This document shows positions 9,146 through 18,157 of a stretch of DNA of 64,000 nucleotides, one piece after another. The notes beneath the pieces were generated by a model. That model did not search any database. It had not been told where the DNA came from and saw only the letters and a program-made list of their open reading frames with translations. Within the stretch, counting starts at the first letter, position 1; each line of letters starts with the position of its first letter. The position numbers and the translations under genes were made by a program. Origin of the DNA: Acidobacteriota bacterium (GTDB lineage: Bacteria > Acidobacteriota > Blastocatellia > RBC074); NCBI GenBank assembly GCA_018269055.1, contig JAFDVI010000004.1, forward strand, positions 124,001-188,000. Direction: 5' to 3'.

Positions 9146-9257
9146 GGTGAACACCTTTGAAAAGGCATCTTAACAGCAGTTTTGCGACATCCGCGAGGCC
9201 TGCTATGATCGCGTTCGATTTTCCGCACAATCACAACAAAACCTGGAGGCTTAACCG

Positions 9258-10106
9258 ATGTTGAATCGAAGAACGTTTCTGCGCCAAACGGCTTGCAGTG
9301 CCGTGGGTAGCGCGTTGGCAATCCATATGATGCGAAGCGACGCTGAGGCAGCAAAACTTTCCAAAATCGGTGTGCAGCTTTACACCGTCCGCAATGAAAT
9401 GGCGAAAGACTTTGACGGTTCGCTCAAGAAAATCGCCGAACTGGGCTACAAGGAAGTCGAATTCGCGGGGTATTACAACCGCACTCCGCAACAGATCAAA
9501 ACGCTGTTGGGACAACTTGGGTTGGATTCGCCGTCGGCGCACGTGCCGCTGGCGGATTTGCGCAGCAAACTGCCCCAAGCCATCGAAGCGGCCAAAGTCA
9601 TCGGCCATCGGTACATCGTCTGCCCCTGGCTGGCGCCGGAAGATCGCAAAACAATGGATCAATACAAACAACTCGCCGCTACGCTGAACAAAGCCGGCGA
9701 AGAGTGCAAAAAGGCGGGACTCCAGCTTGCGTATCACAACCACGATTTCGAGTTCACGGCGATGGATGGCAAACTCCCCTACGATTTGCTGTTGGCCGAA
9801 ACCGATAAAAATCTGGTCAAAATGGAAATGGATTTGTACTGGATCACGAAAGCCAACCAGGACCCGCTGGCGTATATGAAAAAACATCCCAACCGGTTCG
9901 TGATTTTCCACGTCAAGGATTTGGATAAAACGCCGAACCGCGGCATTACCGAAGTCGGCCACGGCGTCATTGATTTCAAAACCATCTTCGCCAAAGCTCC
10001 GAAAGGCGCAATCAAGCATTATCTGGTTGAACAAGACACCTGTCCCGGTTCGCCGTTTGACAGCCTGAAATTCAGCATTGATTACCTGAAGAAGTTGGAG
10101 TTTTAG
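9258..10106 (+). CDS. Tat-exported sugar phosphate isomerase/epimerase-like TIM-barrel protein
   Basis: A 282-residue protein of the AP-endonuclease-2/xylose-isomerase-like TIM-barrel superfamily. The N-terminus is a twin-arginine signal (NRRTFLRQTACSAVGS), so the folded protein is exported. Metal-binding positions of the family are visible: Glu in YKEVEFAGY, the HNHDFEF motif, MEMDLYW, and FHVKDLD, followed by a late Glu (LVEQDTCPG). Members isomerise sugars or inositols, and some cleave 3-keto-glycosides; which applies cannot be told. ATG 9258 follows a GGAGG site. Its stop TAG shares one base with the GTG start of the EamA gene, so the two are coupled. Confidence 0.88.
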   Translation: MLNRRTFLRQTACSAVGSALAIHMMRSDAEAAKLSKIGVQLYTVRNEMAKDFDGSLKKIAELGYKEVEFAGYYNRTPQQIKTLLGQLGLDSPSAHVPLADLRSKLPQAIEAAKVIGHRYIVCPWLAPEDRKTMDQYKQLAATLNKAGEECKKAGLQLAYHNHDFEFTAMDGKLPYDLLLAETDKNLVKMEMDLYWITKANQDPLAYMKKHPNRFVIFHVKDLDKTPNRGITEVGHGVIDFKTIFAKAPKGAIKHYLVEQDTCPGSPFDSLKFSIDYLKKLEF

Positions 10107-11080
10107 TGCCCACCGCAGAAACCGAAAACGGAACAGGGGGCGGTAGCGACCTGGTAATTGCCGAAGCCGCAGAGACCAGGTCGCTGCGGTTTCCTGCTCT
10201 GCAAAAACTTGCCTCTCCGGATCTGACAATGGCATTCGTCGTTCTGATTTGGGGAGGCAATTTTGCTGTCTTGAAAACGGCGTACTCGCAAATTGCTCCT
10301 TTTCCGTTTGCGGCGCTGCGGTTTGCGTTGGCGACCGTGTTGATGATGGCGCTGTTGTGGTGGCGCGAAGGTGATGTGCGATTTCCCAAAGGCAGTTTTT
10401 GGAAATTTGTCTGGCTGGGAGTGATCGGAAACACCATTTACCAGGCGTTGTTCGCCAACGGTTTGGCAATGACGACTTCGGCCAACAGTTCGTTGATTGC
10501 TTCGACTTCTCCGGTCGCCGTCGCGATTGCGGGAGGTTTGATTGGTTTGGAGCGAATTACACGCTTTACGGTTTTGGGAATGGCGCTTGCGCTGGGCGGC
10601 ATTTCGATTGTCGTCGGTTCGCGCGGAGCGGCGTTGACTTCACACACGTTGTGGGGCGATTTGCTGGTGTTGGGATCGGTCGCTTGCTGGGCGGCGTATG
10701 TGTTGGGCATGCGAACCGTCAAAGGACACATTTCTTCCTTGCGAGCAACGACGCTGACAATGATGACGGGCACTCCCGGATTGATCCTGTTCGGCTTGCC
10801 GGGGTTGGCCAAAATGCAGCAAACCGGCTGGCGCGGAATCGGTACTGCGGCCATTTTTGGCATTATCTACTCGGCGGCATTGGCGTTGGTGGCTTGCTAC
10901 CTGCTTTATAACCGTAATGTCCGGCTAATCGGTGGAGTGAAAACGGCAATTTACGGTTGTCTGATTCCTGTAGTCGCTGCGTTGATTGCCTGGCCAGTGT
11001 TGGGTGAGCGGCCCACCTTGCTGCAAATCACCGGAGCGGTTTTGATTCTCGCCGGTGTGCTGCTAACTCGGCGGAAATAA
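10106..11080 (+). CDS. EamA/DMT-family transporter
   Basis: A 324-residue inner-membrane protein with about ten hydrophobic segments arranged as two EamA repeats (about 38-170 and 185-320), starting with the family-typical LIWGGNFAVLKTA and ending VLGERPTLLQITGAVLILAGV. Members of the drug/metabolite transporter superfamily export or take up small metabolites. It starts with GTG at 10106, overlapping the stop of the isomerase gene by one base. A polar leader of about 35 residues precedes the first segment, so a later start (ATG at 10229, just before the first segment) is possible. Confidence 0.88.
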   Translation: MPTAETENGTGGGSDLVIAEAAETRSLRFPALQKLASPDLTMAFVVLIWGGNFAVLKTAYSQIAPFPFAALRFALATVLMMALLWWREGDVRFPKGSFWKFVWLGVIGNTIYQALFANGLAMTTSANSSLIASTSPVAVAIAGGLIGLERITRFTVLGMALALGGISIVVGSRGAALTSHTLWGDLLVLGSVACWAAYVLGMRTVKGHISSLRATTLTMMTGTPGLILFGLPGLAKMQQTGWRGIGTAAIFGIIYSAALALVACYLLYNRNVRLIGGVKTAIYGCLIPVVAALIAWPVLGERPTLLQITGAVLILAGVLLTRRK

Positions 11081-11162
11081 CGGTTCACTGTTCACGCTTG
11101 CCAAGAGGACTTTTTCCCCATCAACTGAAAATCCTGTAGTTGTTGAACACAATTCGTTTGCG

Positions 11163-11885
11163 ATGGATGACAATCTAAAACAGCAATACGCTGACATAGC
11201 GGACTTCGTCAAAAGCTATCAAGCGTACTCGACGGGAATTCTGAAGAAGATCATTTTCAAACTGATCAAGGAATTTTTTCTCAGCAAGGGGTGGGGGCTG
11301 ATCTGGCGAGTTTTCATTTGGCCCTGGCTGCTGATTGACGTGATTGAGTTGTTTGTTTCCCTGTATCCGTTAAGCAAAGGCATTGATCTGCTCAGCGACA
11401 AATCGCCGGATATTTATAAACGCTGGATTAACGATGTGGCGGATTCCGAAGACCGGAAACACATCTTTTTCGGTATTCTCACCAGCGACTATTACATTGA
11501 CGCGCTGAGCCGCGCGATTGAGATGAAATTTGCGGGTTATGAATTCGCCAAACTGAACAAATTACACGAAATCAAAACCAAGCAGTTGTCTCAATCCGAG
11601 CTGAAACAAATCACAGGCGTTTTGCTGGCGCTGCTGGCTTTCCTGCTGAAAAGCGTGCCCGAAGAATTGATTGGCTGGTTGTCGTCCCACGTCACTTTTC
11701 CCCTGATCGGCTGGAAAATTGATTACACTGGTTTCAAAATCTGGTCGTTCATCGCGGTTGCAGCTTGTATAGTATACGTCGCGCTTGGGTTGTTGCCCGT
11801 GTGGCTGAAACAATCCGAAGCGCGAAGGCACGTTGATCCAATTGGCGAAGTGCTGAAGTACACAGAAATTCGATTAAGCAAGTAA
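11163..11885 (+). CDS. Hypothetical membrane protein
   Basis: A 240-residue protein with hydrophobic segments near residues 45-65 (LIWRVFIWPWLLIDVIELFV), 150-165 (ITGVLLALLAFLL) and 200-218 (WSFIAVAACIVYVALGLLPVW), separated by a charged helical region. I recognise no family. Its N-terminal part is Lys/Ile/Phe-rich, somewhat different in composition from the neighbours. It ends 21 bp before the TPR gene and is probably co-transcribed with it. Start ATG 11163 lacks a good ribosome site. Function unknown. Confidence 0.7.
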   Translation: MDDNLKQQYADIADFVKSYQAYSTGILKKIIFKLIKEFFLSKGWGLIWRVFIWPWLLIDVIELFVSLYPLSKGIDLLSDKSPDIYKRWINDVADSEDRKHIFFGILTSDYYIDALSRAIEMKFAGYEFAKLNKLHEIKTKQLSQSELKQITGVLLALLAFLLKSVPEELIGWLSSHVTFPLIGWKIDYTGFKIWSFIAVAACIVYVALGLLPVWLKQSEARRHVDPIGEVLKYTEIRLSK

Positions 11886-11906
11886 TCAAGTAATGAGGCT
11901 ATCAGT

Positions 11907-14357
11907 ATGAAGTTGGAACGCCTTCTCGCTGCAATATCTACGTTCATCCTCCTGTTGTCTGTGATTTGCCCGGCAACCTCACAGTCTCTCAATACACAAA
12001 CACAGCCGACCGCGTTTGACGAGGCTATTGCCATCGAAGACCCCGCGGCGCGCATCACTGCGCTGCAGCGAATTCTGAAAGCTCGCCCCGAGCCGGAACT
12101 GGCTAATCAAATCCGCGAAGCCATTGTCGCCAGTTGGGCACAACTGGGCGAAACCCACCTTAATGACAACAACATCGAGAAAGCCGTCGGCGATTTTCGC
12201 AAAGCGATAACAGCGTTGCCGGAACCTGTCACCGACAAATTCTTTCAGGAAACGGTGATTCGGATTCCGTTGGCGGCTTCCGTGCGCGGGTATCGCAGTG
12301 AAGCCGTTGAACTGGGCAGGTCGTTGGTGCAGCGATTCCCCAAAGAAACTGCGAAACTGGCCACGCTGGGCGAATTCTTCATGACCATTGAAGCGCCGAC
12401 CGACGCCATTCAGGCATTGGAATCGGCGGCAAAAGTTTCCGAACCGGACGCGTTGTTGCACAAAGCATTGGGCGCGGCTTATCGAATGGGGTTGCGACTG
12501 GACGATTCAATTTCCGAATACCAACAAGCCATCGGCATTGATCCGAACGACAAACGCGCATATTACGAACTGGCCAATTTATATCGCGCCTATGGCGCAT
12601 ACACCGACGCCATCAAGCTGTACCAGAAACAACTGGAAATCGAACCGAAACATTCTGCTTCGTTCAAAGGATTGGCATTGACCTATTTGGCCCAAGGGAA
12701 CGAACCGTCCATGGTTGCCGCGCTGAATCAGGCGCGTGATCTGCGCGGGACGATGGAAGAAATTACCGGCGATATTTATCTGCAAACGCAAATGGCGTTT
12801 TATTACCTGGCGCAAGGGAAGTTGAAGCAGGCGCGTCAGGCCTCCGAAGCCGCGTTGATGATCGAACCGCGCTACGCCTGGGCGCGCATCGCCGCCGCAG
12901 AAGTGGACATGGCCGACGGCAAAATTTTTGAAGCCGAACGCAACTTGCTCACCGCACAGCGGTACGCCGGTTTTCCAACACTCTTTTTTACATTCGGAAA
13001 GCTCTATTTGTCAGTTGAAGATTTTGATGGCGCCGCCGAACAGTTTGCCAAAGCCTTCAGCGTTTCGACCAAAGAACCAAAGGAAATCTTCGGTGCCCGC
13101 CTGGGCGGCACGTTGGATTTGAAAGCGGAAGGATTGAAAGAATTACTGGCCCGCGAACATCAAGCGTCCATCTTTATCGCCAATTCTCCCACGACGCCCG
13201 AACAATTTCGATTGGCTGAATCCCTGGCGCGTTTCCATACCTGGCTTGCGGAAATCAAACGGTTGGCGGATTCCGGCAAAAGTCGAGTCACACAAAAGCA
13301 GATGGAAGAATTGGACCGTGCAGCCATGGATTTTGTCGAAGTGGAAAGCTCACGCCGTTCTTACCGTTCCCTGTATGTGGCGCAGAAACTTTCCCAGGCA
13401 GGAATTGCCACGGGACTGGCGATTGAGCTGGCTGAACAGGCCCTGGGAACTGCGGAATCGGCGACTGCAAACGACGGTTCGGTGCGGGAATATCCCAACT
13501 ATGACCGCGCCGGCAGATTGCAAGTTTTCCGTGGCCGCGCATTGGATGCCAAAGGCTGGGCACAATACAAAGCCGGTCAAACGGAGGAAGCTGTCGCCAC
13601 ACTTGGCGAAGCCGTCGAAACCTATGGATCGTTGCCCGAATCCAAAGGAGCCAAGTGGCATTTGGCTGTCGTCAAAGAAACTGCCGGAGAATTGAACGAT
13701 GCGCTTGATCTTTACCTGTCGGGTTATGAAGCGCCGGAAGCTGGTAGCGCCGACGTGAAACTTGCCGTAATCGAAGTGCTTTATCGCAAAGCCAATGGCT
13801 CAACCACGGGATTGGAAGAGCGTTTGCGTCAAGCCGGAATTACCGCCACCATCGCCGCCAATCAACCCGACCCAAGCCCAACAACCAGAAAATCTTCCAA
13901 ACCGGCCAAGCCTCAATCCAGAGGAGCGAGATCATCGCCGACATCTGAAGAAAAAAAGTCGAAACTGGAAAGTGGAAAAGCGGATTTGCGACCAGCAATC
14001 AATGAAATGAAGCTTGACCCGGCCCCAATCAAACCAAGCTCAGAGACAGAAAAGCTGTCTACGCCTGCAGAATCAGCAAAAGAGACGGATTCGAGGAAGG
14101 ATGAGGAACTAAAAGCAGAAGCCACACCTGCGAAAATTATGCCTATCGTGCTTCCTGAGGTTTTACCCATTTCCAGCATCAGCATACCGCTGACGCCCTT
14201 GTTTGACTCAGCAACGTTTTACTCTCAGTTGGAGACGTTCAAACCTGAGTTTGCCTTCCCGGTTTCAGAAGAAGAAATTCCGCCGCCGCCGGTCAAAACC
14301 CACACTCGTCCCAGACGAGTCAGCATTCCCGCACAACCGAAACCCAATAACCCGTAA
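11907..14357 (+). CDS. Large secreted TPR protein with Pro/Lys-rich C-terminus
   Basis: An 816-residue protein with a signal peptide (residues 1-26, ICPATSQS) starting at ATG 11907 after a GAGG site. TPR units are clear between about residues 60 and 400 (DDSISEYQQAIGIDPNDKRA, DAIKLYQKQLEIEPKHSASF), with further helical repeats to about 640. The last 170 residues are low-complexity, rich in Ser, Lys, Glu and Pro, ending with a PPPPVK stretch and a basic tail. Such tails are often cell-wall or membrane-proximal linkers. It likely scaffolds a periplasmic complex; partners unknown. Preceded by a co-directional membrane protein gene. Confidence 0.85.
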   Translation: MKLERLLAAISTFILLLSVICPATSQSLNTQTQPTAFDEAIAIEDPAARITALQRILKARPEPELANQIREAIVASWAQLGETHLNDNNIEKAVGDFRKAITALPEPVTDKFFQETVIRIPLAASVRGYRSEAVELGRSLVQRFPKETAKLATLGEFFMTIEAPTDAIQALESAAKVSEPDALLHKALGAAYRMGLRLDDSISEYQQAIGIDPNDKRAYYELANLYRAYGAYTDAIKLYQKQLEIEPKHSASFKGLALTYLAQGNEPSMVAALNQARDLRGTMEEITGDIYLQTQMAFYYLAQGKLKQARQASEAALMIEPRYAWARIAAAEVDMADGKIFEAERNLLTAQRYAGFPTLFFTFGKLYLSVEDFDGAAEQFAKAFSVSTKEPKEIFGARLGGTLDLKAEGLKELLAREHQASIFIANSPTTPEQFRLAESLARFHTWLAEIKRLADSGKSRVTQKQMEELDRAAMDFVEVESSRRSYRSLYVAQKLSQAGIATGLAIELAEQALGTAESATANDGSVREYPNYDRAGRLQVFRGRALDAKGWAQYKAGQTEEAVATLGEAVETYGSLPESKGAKWHLAVVKETAGELNDALDLYLSGYEAPEAGSADVKLAVIEVLYRKANGSTTGLEERLRQAGITATIAANQPDPSPTTRKSSKPAKPQSRGARSSPTSEEKKSKLESGKADLRPAINEMKLDPAPIKPSSETEKLSTPAESAKETDSRKDEELKAEATPAKIMPIVLPEVLPISSISIPLTPLFDSATFYSQLETFKPEFAFPVSEEEIPPPPVKTHTRPRRVSIPAQPKPNNP

Positions 14358-14369
14358 TCACTGACCAAT

Positions 14370-14672
14370 TTAGCGTTGCTTTTGTTTTTTGCCGCGAGAG
14401 GAAGGTTTGCGGTTCGAACTTTTGCTGTGGCCGTTGTGGTGGCCGTTTCCATTCACCCCGCCGTTGCCATTGACGCCATTTTGATACTCGCCCACGCGTT
14501 TGCTCAGGGTATTGCGATGGATTCCAAGTTCATCCGCAGCTTTTGATAAATTGTTGTTGTTGCGGTCGAGAACATTGAGGATGAATTTCTTTTCGAACTC
14601 TTTGACGGCTTCTTCAAAAAGAATGCCCCGAACAATCATTTGATCAACCAGAGATTCCAATTCAGCTTTCAT
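14370..14672 (-). CDS. Fis-type helix-turn-helix protein
   Basis: A 100-residue DNA-binding protein. The core is a Fis/NtrC C-terminal HTH (FILNVLDRNNNNLSKAADEL then GIHRNTLSKRV, about residues 32-62). The first 30 residues are helical (ELESLVDQMI), as in Fis dimerisation segments. A Gly/Asn/His-rich linker and a basic tail (RGKKQKQR) follow, which may add non-specific DNA or RNA contacts. ATG at 14672 has a GAGG site; the reading frame is open for 50 more codons upstream but that part lacks family similarity. It is convergent with the TPR gene (12-bp gap). Targets are unknown. Confidence 0.85.
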   Translation of the reverse strand: MKAELESLVDQMIVRGILFEEAVKEFEKKFILNVLDRNNNNLSKAADELGIHRNTLSKRVGEYQNGVNGNGGVNGNGHHNGHSKSSNRKPSSRGKKQKQR

Positions 14673-14881
14673 GGCCTTTTCCTCAGACTTCCATGCCGCG
14701 CAGAAGAGATGGCCATGCCTGATCCCAGCATTGCTGAAATCAAACAAACGGGGGGCAGCCGCATGCCTTCGTAAAGCTGTGGGGATGAAATCTGAAGGCT
14801 TAGACTCTCTTATCACGGGCAACGTTAAATCAATTGCTCAATTTGTTATTTCAAACGTCCAACTCAAATTGGATTGCCGGT

Positions 14882-15808
14882 TCAGACAATCGGCAATGTG
14901 TGGCCAGTAATCCGTTGATAAGCCTCCAAGTATTTTTGGCTTGTCGCTGTGACCACGTCATCCGGCAAAGCAGGCGCGGGGGGGCGCTTATCCCAGTCCA
15001 GTGTCTCCAGATAATCCCGCACATACTGTTTGTCGAACGATGGCTGTGATTTGCCAGGCGAATAACTGGCCTGTGGCCAGAACCTGGAAGAATCCGGCGT
15101 CAGAGCTTCGTCAATCCACACGATCTGACCGTCACGTATGCCGAATTCAAATTTTGTATCGCAAATGATGATGCCGCGTTTTGCAGCCAAGTCCGCTGCT
15201 TCCTTGTAAATCTGCAAGCTGATCGCTTCCAGCTTATTCGCCAACCCTTCGCCAATTGCGGCAGACATCTCAGCAAGTGAAACATTGATGTCGTGTCCGG
15301 TTTCGGCTTTTGTTGCTGGCGTAAAAATCGGTTCCGGCAACTTTCCGGATTCTGGCAATCCTTCCGGGAGCCTGTGCCCACACACCACGCCGGTTTGCAC
15401 GTAATCCTTCCATCCTGAACCCGCTAAGTACCCACGAACTACGCATTCAAATGGAACAACTTCCGTGCGATTTACCAACATGGCTCGTCCAGCCAATGCA
15501 GATTTAGATTCCGAAGACAGGGTCTTCAACAGGTCCGCGGGAAATTTCTCGACATCCGTTTCAACCAGATGTGTCGAAACAACGTTTGCAAACCGTTCAA
15601 ACCAAAACCGTGACAACTGTGTCAGCACCTGCCCCTTGTACGGAATCGTATTCGGCAACACACAATCGAAAGCCGAAATGCGATCACTTGCGATGATCAC
15701 CAGATGGTTTTCATCCGCTTCATAAATATCGCGCACTTTGCCGCTTCGCAGATATTTCAATCCCGGGATGTGGAGATTTGCAGCAGCGACATTGGGTACG
15801 ACATTCAT
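14882..15808 (-). CDS. purC: Phosphoribosylaminoimidazole-succinocarboxamide synthase
   Basis: SAICAR synthase joins CAIR and aspartate with ATP in purine synthesis. About 308 residues, the length of the longer (yeast Ade1-like) form. Diagnostic stretches are SGKVRDIYE (near residue 22) with IASDRISAFD, the VVRGYLAGSGWKDY motif, ICDTKFEFG, and IDEALTPDSSRFWP. The start is ATG 15808, or TTG 15817, which sits closer to a GGGGGA site. No other purine genes are adjacent. It lies downstream of a 415-bp gene-free region and upstream of the Fis-like gene. Confidence 0.95.
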   Translation of the reverse strand: MNVVPNVAAANLHIPGLKYLRSGKVRDIYEADENHLVIIASDRISAFDCVLPNTIPYKGQVLTQLSRFWFERFANVVSTHLVETDVEKFPADLLKTLSSESKSALAGRAMLVNRTEVVPFECVVRGYLAGSGWKDYVQTGVVCGHRLPEGLPESGKLPEPIFTPATKAETGHDINVSLAEMSAAIGEGLANKLEAISLQIYKEAADLAAKRGIIICDTKFEFGIRDGQIVWIDEALTPDSSRFWPQASYSPGKSQPSFDKQYVRDYLETLDWDKRPPAPALPDDVVTATSQKYLEAYQRITGHTLPIV

Positions 15809-15817
15809 AAAACGCAA

Positions 15818-16233
15818 AAAGTCCCCCGCACGATTGAATCGCCTAAACGTCTATTCAACCGTCAGAAGAACAACATCTGAAGTTTATTTTTGATTGATCA
15901 CCGAGGTGCTCGCTTCATCAAAAGCGGATTTGCATTATTCGCACGGGTCATCTTTTTGTCAAGATGACGAAGTTGAAAAAAGGCTGATTTCTCTAGGAAA
16001 TTTGCATGTTTTTTCTGCTGGCACGAACTCAACTTTTCAGCTCAGTAAGCACAAGCTTAAGCTTAACAACCGCATTAACCCGTTCCATCATCTTTCAGAA
16101 GTTTCTGTGATCTGTTCAGCTTTTTGGCGCTGAACGTTTTTCACGTTGCTTAACCGTACAACAGGTGAAAGCTGTCGGCGCGTTTTCGGGTCCATCCGAA
16201 CATGCCGGCACTGGTTTCACAGAAAATATCATT
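15818..16233. other. Intergenic region between purC and the four-gene operon
   Basis: About 415 bp without a convincing gene. It should hold the promoter of purC (reading left) and the terminator of the operon that ends at 16234. A perfect hairpin is present: 15947-15954 GTCATCTT pairs with 15961-15968 AAGATGAC around a 6-nt loop, followed on the minus-strand reading by no long T-run. A tandem AAGCTT pair lies near 16052-16062. The 79-codon open frame at 15894-16133 has no ribosome site or family similarity and I leave it out. Confidence 0.5.
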
Positions 16234-18138
16234 TCAATTCATTTTCGCTGTGACCTCTTCCTTCATTCGGCCACTGGTGTAGCTGCGGTGAATACGAATT
16301 TCCCGCACGGGCGATGCCACATCCAGCAAACTTGAGATTTCACCGGAAAAGAATTCCTGCGAGGGGCCGCTCGCTTCCTCGCCACCTCGTTGTCGCCAAT
16401 ACGCTTTGACCATTGGCTCTTCCAAACGCGCAAAGACCTGATCGAACGCCTGCTTGCGCTCGTTCAATTGAATGATGGTTGCTTCATAAACCGGAGAATT
16501 CGCGGAGAAGCGCGTTCGCACAGATTGTTTCCCTGTCATCATTTCCAGAAGCAAATCAGGATTGTTTGAGAGGATCAATTCGCTGCCACGCACGCCATAT
16601 CCGACAGAGCGTCCAAGCATTGGCAATTCCATTTCACGCAATTGGTTACCGCCAACCGTACGATTGTTCCAACTGAACTTTCCGGAAGCCCCAGCGATCA
16701 TCAGACGGCGCACCGCCAATTCACCAATTGCGCTCTCAAGTTCCGCTCGATTCAGCAACGAAGCGTTTTGCAAACTAATCACCGTTGCCTGTGCGAATTC
16801 AGCGAAAAGCGGACCTTCAATCATGCGCGGTCGTGTCAGTTTGGCCGCGGCTGTTGGGTGCGCCGCTTGTAATGCCGCATGCAATGTGCGCGCAAACCGC
16901 TGCTCGCCCGCCAACCTTGAAACGGATCCGTCTGGGTTGTCATCTTCCACTTCATTGATTTCGGAATCGAATTTCGAATCAAGATAGGAATACCGGCTTT
17001 CACCGTACGATTCTTCATCAGATTGCGACGCAACTTCAAAATCGCTGTCTGAATAATTTTGCCAGCTCCGATCGGATTTACGGCCTGAAGGCTTTTGCAC
17101 CTGCGCGGCAAAAAGCGAACCGCTGACCAACTCCGCCAACGCTGATGCATTGTTTGCAGCGTGGATTTTCACAAACGGCACGTCGGCTGGAACGATTTGC
17201 TCAATCCGCTGCAAGATCTGTGGCGACAAAGCAACGCCCTCTGTCAGTTTACTGCGCAATAAAAATTCGCGTCGCTCAACCCATTGCCCTTGCTGCATTT
17301 CCAGATCGAACATTCCGGCGCGCATGGCTTTCAGTTCGTCAATATCGCTCATCAACCAGTAATGCCGAAAATACCAATCGTCATTCAATTTCGATTGCTC
17401 GACCCAAAACGTGACGAAATGCGGCTCGACGGTTTTGGCCAATTCCTGAAACGATGGTTCGTCGGCCAGCCTATCTTTCTTCCCTGTTCCGTTGATATTC
17501 GCCATTGTCCGCAGCAAGAGCTTTTCACTGGTGGCCAACACAAAACGCCCTTTGACATACGCAAAAGCCAGATGCTGTTTCTGTCGTCCGCGATCCGCTT
17601 CCACATCGTGCAGGTAATACGTTGTGCCGTCTGGTAATTCGATCTTTTCAAATTCATCTTTTCCCTGAAAGAACCGGCAGACTTCCAGCGTTGCCTGATT
17701 CATCGGCGCGACCAACACCAGGTCGAGTTTGCCAATGTCGTAAACCGCAATCGCCGCGCGGTTGTCGGCCAGCGAACTGAACGCAGCCAGGTCAATATCG
17801 AACCCCGCCGCCGTCCCGAACTCCTCCCAACGAGATACCAACTTCATTGCCAAATGGCGCGATTGCAGTTGCTGAAAGTTGACGCTGGATAAGTACCGTT
17901 CCCTTACCTGCGACTCGTTCCATTGTTTCAACAATCCCGGCAAGTCTTTGAACTGCGCATACACCAGCGCACCGCGCGGAAAATCCGCCGCCTGCTCGAA
18001 ATTCTTTTGTGCGCGTTGCGCTGACACAGCATTCAGCGCCAAACCAATCACAATGACGACCAGCAGCAACACCGCAACCAGCAAGGCGCGATTCCGCAAA
18101 TGCCGCAAATCGTTTTTGGTGATGATGTTTGCAAACAT
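16234..18138 (-). CDS. Membrane-anchored hypothetical protein (DUF3352-like appearance), last gene of four-gene operon
   Basis: A 634-residue protein starting at ATG 18138 after AGAAGGAGA. One N-terminal membrane segment (residues about 18-38, ALLVAVLLLVVIVIGLAL) anchors a large extracytoplasmic part. The fold is not clear; alternation of short beta segments such as RAAIAVYDIGKLDLVLVAPM and KGRFVLATSEKLLLRTMANI recalls DUF3352-type proteins, but I am not sure. A Ser/Asp/Glu/Tyr-rich disordered stretch lies about residues 355-415. The gene follows the giant TPR gene by 19 bp and ends the operon. It probably tethers or monitors the assembly made by the upstream gene products. Confidence 0.75.
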   Translation of the reverse strand: MFANIITKNDLRHLRNRALLVAVLLLVVIVIGLALNAVSAQRAQKNFEQAADFPRGALVYAQFKDLPGLLKQWNESQVRERYLSSVNFQQLQSRHLAMKLVSRWEEFGTAAGFDIDLAAFSSLADNRAAIAVYDIGKLDLVLVAPMNQATLEVCRFFQGKDEFEKIELPDGTTYYLHDVEADRGRQKQHLAFAYVKGRFVLATSEKLLLRTMANINGTGKKDRLADEPSFQELAKTVEPHFVTFWVEQSKLNDDWYFRHYWLMSDIDELKAMRAGMFDLEMQQGQWVERREFLLRSKLTEGVALSPQILQRIEQIVPADVPFVKIHAANNASALAELVSGSLFAAQVQKPSGRKSDRSWQNYSDSDFEVASQSDEESYGESRYSYLDSKFDSEINEVEDDNPDGSVSRLAGEQRFARTLHAALQAAHPTAAAKLTRPRMIEGPLFAEFAQATVISLQNASLLNRAELESAIGELAVRRLMIAGASGKFSWNNRTVGGNQLREMELPMLGRSVGYGVRGSELILSNNPDLLLEMMTGKQSVRTRFSANSPVYEATIIQLNERKQAFDQVFARLEEPMVKAYWRQRGGEEASGPSQEFFSGEISSLLDVASPVREIRIHRSYTSGRMKEEVTAKMN

Positions 18139-18157
18139 ACTGTTCTCCTTCTTTAGT

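Noticed and set aside
9231..10469. 412-codon minus-strand frame
   Set aside because: Antisense to the isomerase and EamA genes and without family similarity.
15894..16133. 79-codon plus-strand frame
   Set aside because: No ribosome site, no family similarity, lies in a regulatory gap.
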